From positions 15,675,264 to 15,739,263 of the forward strand of contig JACGWO010000005.1 of the NCBI GenBank assembly GCA_034509735.1: DNA of 64,000 nucleotides, given 5' to 3'. A program made the position numbers and the translations under genes. This DNA is from Sesamum alatum. Lineage: Eukaryota > Streptophyta > Magnoliopsida > Lamiales > Pedaliaceae. The notes under the pieces were generated by a model. It ran no database searches. It was not told the DNA's origin and worked only from the letters and a program-made list of their open reading frames with translations. Of this stretch, positions 1 to 10,344 are shown in pieces (positions within the stretch are counted from its first letter, which is position 1; each line of letters opens with the position of its first letter).

Positions 1-634
1 AGGTCAAATCCTATTCAAGAAGGAGTCTTCAAAGTGTAGGAATTAGAAGAGGAATGGGATTCCTCCTCTATAAATATTCCTAAGTGTCCTCTTTAGAAGG
101 GATGATGAAATTTGAAGCACACACACAATACACACTCCGCTCCTCCTCTCTCTCGGCCGCATCTCTCTCTTCCTCTCTTCCAAGTTCTTTTGTGTTGACA
201 ATTGAACTAAGGAGGTTTGATCTCGTTAATTAAATAGCGTTTGGTTATTCCGTCCTCTCCAAATATATTATATACACTCGTTCGTTCTCTAGCACGAGGA
301 ACAAGATACGTGGGCGGATTGCGTGTACGAATTAGAGGGTCTCCCATTCGAGATCTTGGAGCAAAACGGGGAACAACGCGAGTACCGGTTTGAAGATAAA
401 AACGACAATCGATAGGTTTTCGATTTACAATTTTTGTCCCTCATTCTTTTAAACCCTATGGCCTCCATGAATCTCTTTGTATGTTTTATAATTCATGAGA
501 TACACCGAATGCCCGGGAGATTCAAGGGAACACCCCTTGAACGTGTTTCCATATCGTTTATGCATGTTTACATTCTTGAAATCTTTTATTCTTCTGCGCT
601 TTCGCATTCGCGCTACTCCTGGGCACGATCCACA
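1..634 (+). repeat. LTR fragment, 3' part, interrupted by T1
   Basis: This is the promoter-proximal and downstream part of a copia LTR in + orientation; its start lies left of the window. It shares with family X and Z LTRs the TATA region (TATAAA at 69-74), an AC-rich then CT-rich run after it, the block around 290-380 (CACGAGGAACAAGATACGTGGG, then GCAAAACGGGGAACAACGCG) and the block ATGAGATACACCGAATGC near 495. It stops at ACGATCCACA, about 15 bases short of the usual CTTTCA end, where T1 begins, so T1 inserted into it. It differs from family X LTRs at many positions and is an older copy. The missing terminal bases would lie beyond T1, but that flank is scrambled. Confidence 0.8.
69..74 (+). 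promoter_or_regulatory. TATA box of LTR fragment
   Basis: TATAAA preceded by a CT-rich CCTCCTC run, at the same relative place as the TATATAA of intact family X LTRs. Core promoter function is inferred from position only. Confidence 0.5.
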
Positions 635-2624
635 TGAAAGGAATTGTGGATCGTCCCGGGAAAAGCGCGAATGCGGAAGCGCGGTATAATTAATATTAAA
701 TATGGAATTTAAACATGCTTTTAAATTAAAGAACACGTTTCAAAGGGTGTGCCTTTGAAATTCCCGGGTGTTCGGTGTATCTCATGAATAATAAAACATA
801 AAAGAATCATGGAGGCCATAGGGTAGAAAATAAAAGAGGACGAAAATCTAAAACGAGACCTACCCGTTGTCGTTTTCGTCTTCAACGGCTACACGCGTTG
901 TTCCCCGTTTTGCACCAAGATCTCGTTCTTGAGACCCTCCAAATCGTGACACACGATCCACCCACGTATCTTGCACGTTGTGCTAGCAACGAACAAGTTT
1001 ATATTTTGGAGTGGATGAATCAATAACACATTATGAATTAATGGTATTGATTCATCAAAGTTCTAATGTTCCAAGAACAAGAGAACTAAGAGAAAATAAT
1101 TTTCTTGGAGTGTGTGAGAGAGAGAGGGCGGACGAGATAGAGGGGAGAGAGAGAGCCGAGTGTGTGTGTGTTGTGTGTGTGTTGGAGTTTCATCATCCTT
1201 CAACTTGTAGGATGCTAGGGGTTTATATAGAAGAGGAGTCTAATCCTCTTTAAACTCCTCTTTCAAGAACTCTATTTTGACTAGGATTTTGACCTAGTCA
1301 AAGTCCTAGTCAAAGTAGTGTTTTGACCTAGTCAAAACAATCCTAGCCATCCATCTCTCCCATTCATCTCACCGTTGATTTAATTTAATTTAATGGAATA
1401 TTTAAAACCTATTTAAATATTTCCAAGAGGCTAAAATGAATATAAATTTTATTTAAGCCCATTAAATAAATCCCTTTGATAAATCTAATTTATCAATTTA
1501 ATTCCTTATATCTAATAGAAGGAATTATTTCTCCAAGAAAAATAAAGGACCCGATTAAATCCAATTTAATCATTCCTTCACTCCAATATTTAATTCCTAA
1601 TTAAATATCTAAATGTGTGTGGATAGTGTGTGACTCTCTAGGTTCACCTTTCAGCTAGACTTGGTCGGATTCCTAGAATCCTTCCGTTACCATGGGTGGC
1701 CATCTAGCAACGGTCCATGGCACTAGAGACTAGGTGAAATATTCAGGGATGAACATTTAGGCTCTAACAGTACACTTGTCCTTCTGTCTTCGGTCTCATC
1801 ACTTAGAGTCTAGGGCACGGAAAATGCAGGTACCCATTTTGGACCTAAGTGTCGGTCTGTCCTCACTAAACGCCGCAAGGGAATCCTTCCCTTCTGTTCA
1901 GTCACTGTGGCCACAGTTTTAGGGACAAGACCTAGAGTATACATGAGACTCAACTGCCAAAACCTATTGACAGGAGACAGATCCTTTCTTGGAAACTACT
2001 GTCACTTTGCACACCAGAACTGTACTAGACATGGCTTATGACTACCAAAGAGAATTCTGGCAATCTCTCACCATATCTAAGATACAGCCCTAACGTACAG
2101 GTAAACTGAGCAATTCCTCAAGTCAAAGGACTTGGCCTGTACCGTTGGAACCGGGAATACACGTCATACCTTGCTGACCATACTCAAGGTCCTCCGTAAG
2201 ACGGTTCCCGCGAGTCACCTCAGTCAGCTGCGTCCTAGCATGCTAACCCACTAACACTGCTTAGACGATCCTCGTCACCCGTCGATGAAGCACGACAGCA
2301 GGTGCTTAGTGCAAGTCTCAAATGGAATCCCGGTACCCATTTTCGGGATTCCTTGACTTGGAGATTTCCAGACTAATTCGGGAAGACTGATTCCATGGAC
2401 CTACCTCCAAGCGTAGTCCCAGTCCCCGAAATTGATTCTCAGTCCGTGGGCTTTGTTTGCGTAGTGAACAGATATGGAAAACAAATATAAGTGAACACAA
2501 ACAAAGTGATGCCAAATGAAATTCACTTCTTCATTCATTAATGATTTATCAAACACCTGAAATTGTCTAGACATAGGTTACATATACCCGCCAAAATTGG
2601 CTTACATGGTCACCTATTCTAACA
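635..2624 (-). repeat. 3' LTR of T1 (family X)
   Basis: 1,990-bp LTR. In + orientation it runs TGAAAG ... CTAACA, that is TGTTAG...CTTTCA in sense. It contains a GA- and GT-rich microsatellite stretch (about 1115-1185), TATA box, W-box cluster, AT-rich segment (about 1375-1610), the invariant block CCGTTACCATGGGTGGCC (1684 onward) with the adjoining hairpin at 1666-1681, and the stretch 1750-2460 that aligns with all other family X LTRs here. Confidence 0.95.
1223..1335 (-). promoter_or_regulatory. TATA box and W-box cluster of family X LTR
   Basis: On the minus strand TATATAA lies at 1229-1223. Just upstream, six TTGAC/GTCAA cores occur at 1277-1281, 1289-1293, 1297-1301, 1309-1313, 1323-1327 and 1331-1335, several as inverted pairs (TTTGACCTAGTCAAA). 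TTGAC(C/T) is the W-box bound by WRKY factors. Seen: the motifs and spacing. Known: W-box specificity of WRKY proteins. Inferred: stress-responsive transcription of the element. Confidence 0.65.
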
Positions 2625-2640
2625 ATCTCCCACTTGACCT
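2625..2640 (-). other. Polypurine tract of T1
   Basis: Directly next to the 3' LTR; minus-strand reading GGTCAAGTGGGAGAT ends at the LTR start. The same AAGTGGGAGAT lies at the same place in T4, T8 and T9. Such tracts prime plus-strand DNA synthesis in retroelements. Confidence 0.85.
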
Positions 2641-5517
2641 TTAAAGCCAATTACCCATATGCCTAATCCCCATCTTCTCAAGATGTTGCGTATGAGCACT
2701 CTGCGACATAGGCTTTGTCAGCGGGTCTGCTGTGTTGTCAGCTGAGTTGACTCGGTCCATCCGAACGTCACCTCTTCCTACCATTTCTCTAAGAAGATGG
2801 TAGCGTCTAAGAATGTGTTTTGAGCGGTGATGAGATCTCGGTTCCTTTGCTTGCGCTATTGCACCGTTGTTATCACAGAAGATGACAACAGGCTCGGCGA
2901 TGCTAGGCACCACACCCAACTCTTGGATGTAGTTTCTCATCCAAACCGCTTCCTTAGCAGCTTCTGAAGCTGCTATGTATTCAGCCTCAGTGGTGGAGTC
3001 AGCAGTGGTTGCTTGCTTGGAACTTTTCCAAGCCACTACTCCTCCGTTAAGTTTGAATACATACCACGATTGAGACTTGGCATCATCGTCATCAGACTGG
3101 AAGCTAGCGTCGCTAAAGCCTTCCAGAATTAGTTCTCCATTGCCATAGACCAAGAACATTTCCTTAGTCCTCCTAAGGTACTTAAGGATGCCCTTAACGG
3201 CATTCCAATGTGCCTCTCCTGCACAGGACTGATATCTGCTAGTCACGCTCAAAGCGTATGCAATGTCAGGCCTGGTGCAATGGACCGCATATTGGATGCT
3301 GCCTACGGCAGAAGCATAGGGGATGACTTTCATCTTTTCAAGTTCCTCATCAGTCTGCGGGGACTGCTTCTTGGACAACTTGATCCCATGCCTCATTGGA
3401 AGGAATCCTCGTTTGGAGTTGTCCATTCGATATCTCTTTAGGACTTTCTCCATATACGAGTTTTGGGTGAGCCCTAACATCCTTTTAGATCTGTCCCTGA
3501 CAATCTGGATGCCTAGGATGTAGGACGCTTCACCCAAGTCCTTCATGGAAAACTTGGTTGACAGCCATGCTTTCGTGTTTCCTAACATTCTGACGTCATT
3601 ACCAATGAGCAGAATGTCATCCACGTAAAGCACTAGGAACACTATAGAGCTCCCACTGACCTTCTTGTATACACAAGGGTTGGATTCGTTTTTGATGAAG
3701 TCATATCCCCGTATTACTTCATCAAATCGAATGTTCCAACTTCGGGATGCTTGTTTGAGGCCATAGATGGACTTCTGGAGACGACAGACCTTCTGTTCTT
3801 CTCCAGTGACCGTGAAACCCTCCGGCTGATCCATATAGATCTCTTCTTCAACGAAACCGTTGAGGAAGGCCGTTTTCACGTCCATCTGCCATATTTCATA
3901 GTCATACCATGCTGCTATGGCAAGCAGGATCCGAATGGACTTAGCCATGGCTACTGGCGAGTAGGTATCCTCAAAATCGACCCCGGGTCGTTGAGTGTAT
4001 CCCTTAGCTACAAGCCTAGCCTTAAAGATTGTGACTTCTCCATCAACGCCGAGTTTGCGCTTGTAGACCCACTTACAGCCCACTGGCTTAACACCTTTCG
4101 GTGGATCTACAAGTCTCCAAACTTGGTTCTCGCTCATGGAGTCCATTTCGGTCTTCATGGCCTCAAGCCATTTCCCGGAGTCGATGTCAGACATCGCTTC
4201 CCCGTATGTCTTAGGATCGTTATCCAGAAGATCGGTCGCACCTAGAAACCCATATCTCACTGGAGGTCTGGATTCTCTAGTGGACCTACGGAGGACGGGA
4301 ACGTCAGTGGTGACTGTGGGCGCTGACTGTATCGGAGCCGGCGGTTCAGGGGCCAGGGCTGGCCTCTCTTGAGGTTGTCCTTCATGCCTAGCATGTTGGA
4401 CTTCTCTAGGTTGGTCAGCCCTTCGGGCGTTAATCCTGAATCCTTTAGGTGAGGATTCCGCGGCTCTTTCTGATGGCTGAGTTCCATCACTTGATTCCTC
4501 AAGGATCAGCTCATCAGGTTGGATATCCTCCGGGAAGCCTTGCTCCAAGAATACTGCATTCCTTGAAACAAATACCTTTTGTTCCAAAGGGTCATAAAAG
4601 TAATAACCCGCAGTTTCTTTAGGGTACCCAACGAACCTGCATAGGCTAGACCTGGATTCTAGCTTATCTCCCACTAACCTCTTGACGTATGCGGGGCTAC
4701 CCCACACATTCAAGTAGTTGTAGGATGCAGGCTTGCCGTGCCATATCTCATATGGCGTTTGGGTTACTGCATTAGTAGGCGCTAAATTCAATAACTTGGC
4801 TGCCGTTTCTAATGCATAACCCCAAAACGATAAGGGCAATTTGGTAAAACTCATCATGGACCGAACCATGTCCAACAGGGTTCGGTTCCTCCTTTCAGAG
4901 ACGCCATTTAACTGTGGTGTTCCGGGAGGTGTCCATTCCGATATTATACCATTTTCTTTTAGATAATCTAGGAATTCGGCACTAAGGTATTCACCGCCTC
5001 GGTCTGACCGTAGGACTTTAATTTTGCAGTTGGTCTGGTTCTCCACTTCAAGTCTGAATTCTTTAAACCTCTCAAGAGCTTCAGACTTGTACCTCATTAG
5101 GTAAACATAACCATACCGTGAATGATCATCGGTGAAGGTTATGAAGTAGGAGAACCCACCTCGAGCCTGCGTCCTTAGTGGTCCACATACGTCTGTATGG
5201 ACCAAGTCCAACAGACCCGTGGCAAGCCTGCTTTGACCTACAAAGGGCTTCTTGGTCATTTTCCCTCTTAGACAAGATTCACAAGTTGGTAGATCGCTCA
5301 AGTCCCCAACCTCTAGGTTCTTTGAGTCTACCAACCTTTTCATCCTATCTTGGGATATGTGACCTAGCCTAGCGTGCCACAGACGTGCGTTCCCGTTATT
5401 ATCTAATTTCCGTTTGTGTTGAGCGTTAAGAACGAAATTCGTTTGTCGCAAGATATAGAGCCCGTTGTGCAATGTACCAAGTAGATGAGCAATTCCACAC
5501 CTCATCAAATAAAAGCA
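2641..5517 (-). pseudogene. pol: T1 pol: integrase, reverse transcriptase, RNase H
   Basis: Long open frame (968 codons from 5547; the first ten are out of frame with the true polyprotein). Residues counted from 5547: GAG-pre-integrase and zinc-binding H58, H63, C89, C92; integrase D119 (HTD), D182 (SDRGG), E218 (SERRN), a DD35E layout; linker rich in P and E about 340-430; RT with WVYKRKL at 493, the first Asp in DVKTAFLNG (556) and YVDD at 641-644; RNase H with D813 (SDAS), E854 (TEAEYIA), D892 (CDNNG) and D941. It ends just before the PPT, as usual. This 3' two thirds looks intact. It is separated from protease by a frameshift at a six-T run (5519-5524 on +), where related copies have five T's. 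Called pseudogene because the full polyprotein cannot be read through. Confidence 0.93.
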
Positions 5518-5835
5518 ATTTTTTATTGATTCTGAACTCATAACCACTATTGTCCAACAATGGAATGGAAATGATGTTCTTAATCATACTAGATACAAAA
5601 TAAACCTGCTCTAATTCTATGCTAATGGTATCACTAATCACTAAAGTGGCGGATCCTACTGCTTCTGCCGAGATGGCCTTGCCATTTCCAAGCTTCAGGA
5701 TCATGTCCCCGCTACTTAGTTTTCTGCTTCTTTTCAGCACCTGCAAATCATTGCAAATGTGAGCTCCACAGCCGGTATCCAATACCCAAGAGGCAGAATT
5801 AGTGACCATATTAACCTCAATCACATATATACTTG
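5518..5835 (-). pseudogene. T1 protease segment
   Basis: Aspartic protease of the polyprotein, with active-site DTG in SWVLDTGCGAHICND. It is in a different frame from gag upstream: a shift lies near 5830, where the gag frame ends shortly after the zinc knuckle while the continuous copy in T9 reads on. It is also out of frame with integrase downstream because of the extra T. Either ageing or base-calling error in homopolymers could explain the two single-base shifts in an otherwise young element. Confidence 0.85.
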
Positions 5836-6693
5836 GTTTGAGAAGAGTTTGGGGCACTCTCTCTTCCAATGCCCTTTCTCACGGCAGTTGATACATATGT
5901 CATAAGCCTTTGACTGTTGCTTGGAGACAACCTTTCCCTTTCCTTTGCCTTTCCCCTCTTTGGCAATGGGAACACTCTGAGTGTTCGTAGCTGCTATGAC
6001 GGCTTTTCCCTTCCCCTTCTTCTTTTTCCAACGTCCGGCACCCTTGCCTTTCGTTTTGGAAGTTGAAGCACCTCCAAACAATACCGAAGGCGCGGACTTC
6101 TTAGTCGTTGCCTTGTATTGCACCAACATATTGATCAACTCATGAATGCCCTTCTCAAGTGCATTCATGTTATAGTTGACGATAAATTGGTCGAAGGAGG
6201 GTGGGAGTGACTGAAGGATCACATCTATGTACGTTTCGTTATCGAGACCTGCCTTTAGGTCCTCGAGCTTTTCCACTAGGGTAAGCATTTTAACCCCATG
6301 CTCTTGTACAGAGGATCCTTATGTCATTTTAGTTCCAAAGAACGCCTTGGTCGCGACATACCTAGTATGCCGGTCCGGGACTGCATAGCAATCCTTAAGG
6401 CGAGCCATAATGGAAGGGACATCGTCTAGCCTTTCATATTGCTTCTGAATCTCATTGGTCATCGAAGCAAGTATGACGCTACGGACCTTCCAGTTATCCT
6501 TATGCCAAGTCTCGAACGTCTCACGTTCTTCTGGCGTGGATCCTTCCGGCAAGGTCCTAGGGAGAGGCTCGTCCATGACGTAGCCTTGGTTCTCGTAATC
6601 TAGGACTATCCTGAGATTGCGCAACCAGTCGTTGTAGTTGGTTCCATTAAATTTGTTTGTCTCAAGAATGGTTGATAGTGGGTTCTTAGACAT
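5826..6693 (-). pseudogene. gag: T1 gag with one nonsense codon
   Basis: Capsid-like Gag starting ATG at 6693 (MSKNPLSTILETNKF), the start conserved in every family X copy; an in-frame extension to 6783 exists but is not conserved. The frame stops at a TAA at 6321-6319 where relatives have GAA (TKMTEGSS), then reopens at once to a basic region (KGKGAGRWKKKKGKGK) and one zinc knuckle C-x2-C-x4-H-x4-C (CINCREKGHWKREC). Role: binds and packages element RNA into particles. A single substitution is the only damage to the N-terminal two thirds. Confidence 0.9.
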
Positions 6694-7067
6694 TTTAAAT
6701 CTACATTTAGAAAACAACGTGCGATCAGCAGAAAATAAAGACGGTGGTTTGATGAAACAATTAAATGCTTGGTCTTTAGTCATTTAATCCTCCCACTATT
6801 TATACGAAAATACGGTACTCTCAAACGTGATTTTCGGGAAATCCTTTCCTAGTGGACTTGGGATCCACAGCGAATTTTCCCATACCCCCCTTTTACGATT
6901 CGCATGGAAAAGATCCTGTGGGAGGTATTCCATACCATTCTCGTTCCATGAGATTCCCAAGATTATTGCCTCACCCTTTTGCATGATCCCGAGGACTCCA
7001 AGCGAATCATGCTAATTGGGCGTTAGACCCGACCCAATCGACCGAGCCATGGACCCACTAGTACCCC

Positions 7068-7157
7068 CACGACTCGTGAGATAGGTAACAGCAGCCCATT
7101 TTTCGTTCATGACACAGTGCAGCTTCTTTTAAGTACAATAACGTGCCACGACTCGTG
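7068..7157. promoter_or_regulatory. Paired CACGACTCGTG palindromes in leader
   Basis: Two identical 11-bp sites, each a 5-bp inverted repeat about one central base, start 79 bp apart. The pair recurs in T3, T4, T5, T6 and T9 at similar spacing (80-82 bp). The function is unknown; a dimeric protein site or an RNA element are both possible. Confidence 0.6.
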
Positions 7158-8220
7158 AGACCACGCTATTGACCTAAAACAGCTTCCTCACTATGCCATG
7201 GATTGGAAGGCATGGACGAACTCCTAGAGTTCATGTCCACTTTATCTAGGGTCTAATATTTCAACATTGGTCCAACCAATGTGAGAGTAGTGAATGACCG
7301 AGATCTCATAATATATATGCATACATTCATCCATAATGCATAAATAAAATCCATCCATAGCAGTTATATGATAAATAAAAGCCATTCATCCATCATAATA
7401 ACCACATGCAAAATTAAAGCCTAGCACGCCCCTGTTGGATGATCACGAGCCCGCATCCTATACGATCCACTGAGCCCGCAGTGGATCTATGGTCAATCTA
7501 GGGTTGGTCCTATACTATTACAATAATAGTAACCCAATCATCATGCTGATGGGCCTTGGTCTCTTTTCTCTTTCTTCACTTCATGGAAAACTCCAAGGGA
7601 CCTCCGGTCTGGGCTCTCCATGTGGTCCTTCCTTCTTCTCCACCAATTACAAAAATAGAAACCTCACTCCTAGTCTACTCTCATTACATATTAAAAATAG
7701 AAACCCCAGCGAAAACCCGGGGGGAGTACATAAGGAGGGAGGTAGAAAGCCTTATTATTCCAAGGCACTAGAAAGAGAGAAGGAGAAAGCAGTTAAAGAG
7801 GCACACAGGCCCAACAGAAAATTAAACCATACATCCGGTCTAGGGCTCGTGATCATCCATTTCCATCCAACACACATAATCACATGATCCAATCACATAA
7901 TGACAATATACCAATAATTCATGATTTCCAATCATAATAATCCAAAACAGAAATAAATGATCATGTGCGCAACGTGTGAAAAATAAAACACAAATATTGG
8001 TAATAATATTTTTTTTCGTTTTAGGAAAACCTTTCCTCATTATTTTAAGTAAAATAACCCCGGGATTCCAAATCCAATTTATTTTACTCCTAAAATAATG
8101 TCTTTAGGAATTTAGGCAAAATTGAACCCAAAAACGAATTTTCAGAATTAATTCAAAATTAAAATTGAAAAGTAAATAAAAAATAAAAAAAAAATAATAC
8201 TAGGGTTTCAAAAACCTTAG

Positions 8221-8805
8221 CTGCAGCAGCCGCCGGCCGCCGCCACCGGCAGCAGCCGGCCGGCCGTGCGCGCAGGGCAGCAGGCCCAGCCTGCCGCCCC
8301 TGCGCGCGCGCAGGCACTGCCTGGCCGGGCGCGCGCGCGCAGGCCCCTTGCCTGCGTGCGCGCGCGCCTGGCCGGCAGCGCGCTGCGCGGCCTGGTGTTC
8401 CGGCAGGCCGGCGCGTGCGAGGCAGATCGCCAGCCGCGTGCCTGTGCTGTGCGCAGTGCGCGCGTGCAGACGCGCACTGGGCACGCCCGCCGGGCGCGCG
8501 CGCGAAGACGCCTCCGTCTGCGTGCGCGCGCGCCTGGCAGCGCGCCTGGTGCCCGTCCGCACGCGGGCTCTCCGCCCGACAGCCTTGCGCGCGCGCGCGC
8601 GCATGAGCGCGCCTACCGGCCACGCGCGCGCAGACACCCTCGTCTGCCCGCGCGCGCGCCTGGAGGCGCCCCCTTGCGCGCGCTGCCCCTGCGCGACCAG
8701 CTGGGCGGGCGCGCGCAGGCTACCCTTGCCTGCGCGCGTCTGCCTTGCTGGCAGTGCTCGGCTGCGCGCGGCCAGCCTTCCCGGCTGGCCGGCTGTGGCG
8801 GTTCT
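8221..8805. repeat. GC block in T1 leader, CpG-dense
   Basis: About 585 bp of almost pure G+C with many CGCG runs inside AT-rich leader. It is built from imperfect palindromic units such as CCTGCGCGCGCAGG and GCCGGCCGGCC and contains 16 bp of uninterrupted GC alternation at 8587-8602. All six frames are open for long distances only because stop codons need A and T; I do not regard these as genes. Counterparts of other lengths sit at the same place in T3, T4, T5, T6 and T9. Confidence 0.85.
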
Positions 8806-8989
8806 CGTTTTCAGTTCAATTTTCCCCCCGTTTCCCAAGAAAAACAGAAAAATACCAACATTCAGAATTTCACACGAATTAAAAGCAATAAAACAACATG
8901 CTTTAATAATCAAGAAAATCAAGATTCAATTAAAACATGCTAAATCACGTTTCATGCTTAAAACGCACATAAACCCTAGGCCTATACAC

Positions 8990-9009
8990 CGAACCGGGCT
9001 CTGATACCA
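8990..9009 (-). other. Primer-binding site of T1
   Basis: Minus strand TGGTATCAGAGCCCGGTTCG, one base from the 5' LTR. TGGTATCAGAGC is the usual plant copia site complementary to the 3' end of initiator tRNA-Met. It primes minus-strand DNA synthesis. Confidence 0.93.
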
Positions 9010-9010
9010 C

Positions 9011-10052
9011 TGAAAGGAATTGTGGATCGTCCCGGGAAAAGCGCGAATGCGGAAGCGCGGTATAATTAAAATTAAATATGGAATTTAAACATGCTTTTAA
9101 ATTAAAGAACACGTTTCAAAGGGTGTGCCTTTGAAATTCCCGGGTGTTCGGTGTATCTCATGAATAATAAAACATAAAAGAATCATGGAGGCCATAGGGT
9201 AGAAAATAAAAGAGGACGAAAATCTAAAACGAGACCTACCCGTTGTCGTTTTCGTCTTCAACGGCTACACGCGTTGTTCCCCGTTTTGCACCAAGATCTC
9301 GTTCTTGAGACCCTCCAAATCGTGACACACGATCCACCCACGTATCTTGCACGTCGTGCTAGCAACGAACAAGTTTATATTTTGGAGTGGATGAATCAAT
9401 AACACATTATGAATTAATGGTATTGATTCATCAAAGTTCTAATGTTCCAAGAACAAGAGAACTAAGAGAAAATAATTTTCTTGGAGTGTGTGAGAGAGAG
9501 AGGGCGGACGAGATAGAGGGAGAGAGAGAGCCGAGTGTGTGTGTGTTGTGTGTGTGTTGGAGTTTCATCATCCTTCAACTTGTAGGATGCTAGGGGTTTA
9601 TATAGAAGAGGAGTCTAATCCTCTTTAAACTCCTCTTTCAAGAACTCTATTTTGACTAGGATTTTGACCTAGTCAAAGTCCTAGTCAAAGTAGTGTTTTG
9701 ACCTAGTCAAAACAATCCTAGCCATCCATCTCTCCCATTCATCTCACCGTTGATTTAATTTAATTTAATGGAATATTTAAAACCTATTTAAATATTTCCA
9801 AGAGGCTAAAATGAATATAAATTTTATTTAAGCCCATTAAATAAATCCCTTTGATAAATCTAATTTATCAATTTAATTCCTTATATCTAATAGAAGGAAT
9901 TATTTCTCCAAGAAAAATAAAGGACCCGATTAAATCCAATTTAATCATTCCTTCACTCCAATATTTAATTCCTAATTAAATATCTAAATGTGTGTGGATA
10001 GTGTGTGACTCTCTAGGTTCACCTTTCAGCTAGACTTGGTCGGATTCCTAGA
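9011..10052 (-). repeat. 5' LTR of T1, truncated
   Basis: Matches 635-1676 of the 3' LTR almost base for base, then breaks at GGATTCCTAG. The missing part (about 950 bp) is the sense-upstream portion, including the invariant block and hairpin; TATA and W-boxes are kept. Confidence 0.93.
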
Positions 10053-10302
10053 TGGCCACCCATGGTAACGCCCAGCTGGTCGCGCAGGGGCAGCGCGCGC
10101 AAGGGGGCGCCTCCAGCCGCGCGCGCGAGCAGACGAGGGTGTCTGCGCGCGCGCGGCCGGTAGGCGCGCTCATGCGCGCGCGCGCGCGCAAGGCTGTCGG
10201 GCGGAGAGCCCGCGCGCGGACGGCACCAGGCGCGCTGCCAGGCGCGCACGCACGCAGACGGAGGCGTCTGCGCGCGCGCGCCCGGCGGGCGTGCCCAGTG
10301 AA
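10049..10302 (+). other. Scrambled junction: inverted LTR and GC-leader remnant (probably of T2)
   Basis: 10049-10069 is a short family X LTR piece in + sense orientation (CTAGATGGCCACCCATGG). From about 10068 to 10302 the sequence is the reverse complement of T1 leader GC sequence 8474-8704 with a few differences. Together they read LTR then leader in the + direction, as expected of a + strand element; T2 (14399-17568) is + strand and lacks exactly these parts. Joints show 2-4 shared bases: CTAG with T1, CG between LTR and leader, TG with T3. Assignment to T2 is inference. Confidence 0.7.
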
Positions 10303-10344
10303 TTTGTTAGTCTCAAGAATCATGGTTAACGGGCTCTTAGACAT
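10303..10344 (-). pseudogene. gag: T3 gag, first codons only
   Basis: ATG at 10344 begins MSKNPLTMILETNKF, the family Y gag start seen in T9 at 61722, and is then cut by the scrambled junction. Nothing more of the polyprotein follows. Confidence 0.85.

Larger units (their letters stand above)
6694..8989 (-). other. T1 untranslated leader between PBS and gag
   Basis: About 2.3 kb without a conserved reading frame. From gag outward it holds a block shared by all elements here (about 6790-7090), two CACGACTCGTG palindromes (7068-7078 and 7147-7157), the hairpin CCACTGAGCCCGCAGTGG (7467-7484), AT-rich sequence to about 8215, the GC block (8221-8805), then 185 AT-rich bases to the PBS. I see no host gene or splice-site evidence in it. 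Confidence 0.85.
635..10052 (-). mobile_element. T1: family X Ty1/copia element, young, 5' LTR truncated
   Basis: Retrotransposon read on the minus strand: truncated 5' LTR (9011-10052), PBS (8990-9009), long leader, gag-pol (6693 down to 2641), PPT (2625-2640), 3' LTR (635-2624). By eye the two LTRs differ over the about 1,040 bp they share by two substitutions and one single-base indel, so insertion is recent. The polyprotein still has one nonsense codon and two frameshifts. The 5' LTR ends inside the LTR at a CTAG shared with an inverted LTR piece, so no target duplication can be checked; the left flank is CCACA. Confidence 0.93.

Noticed and set aside
1115..1185. GA and GT microsatellites in family X LTRs as independent loci
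   Set aside because: They recur at the same place in every family X LTR and belong to the LTR.
3751..4245. 164-codon + strand open frame opposite T1 RT, with similar ones at 53937-54455 and 17578-17249
   Set aside because: These are antisense shadows of the conserved RT and integrase coding sequence; no start context or independent conservation.
7489..7887. 132-codon + strand frame in the T1 leader
   Set aside because: Antisense to the element, and broken in the T6 leader by indels; no coding signature.
8159..9004. Several long overlapping open frames (up to 240 codons) on both strands in the GC block
   Set aside because: All six frames are open because the sequence lacks A/T-containing stops; composition is Ala/Arg/Gly/Pro noise, the frames run into AT-rich leader, and block length varies between copies without keeping frame.
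8990..9009. tRNA-like match at the PBS positions
   Set aside because: Only about 12-20 bases match the tRNA 3' end; there is no cloverleaf, so these are primer-binding sites and not tRNA genes.
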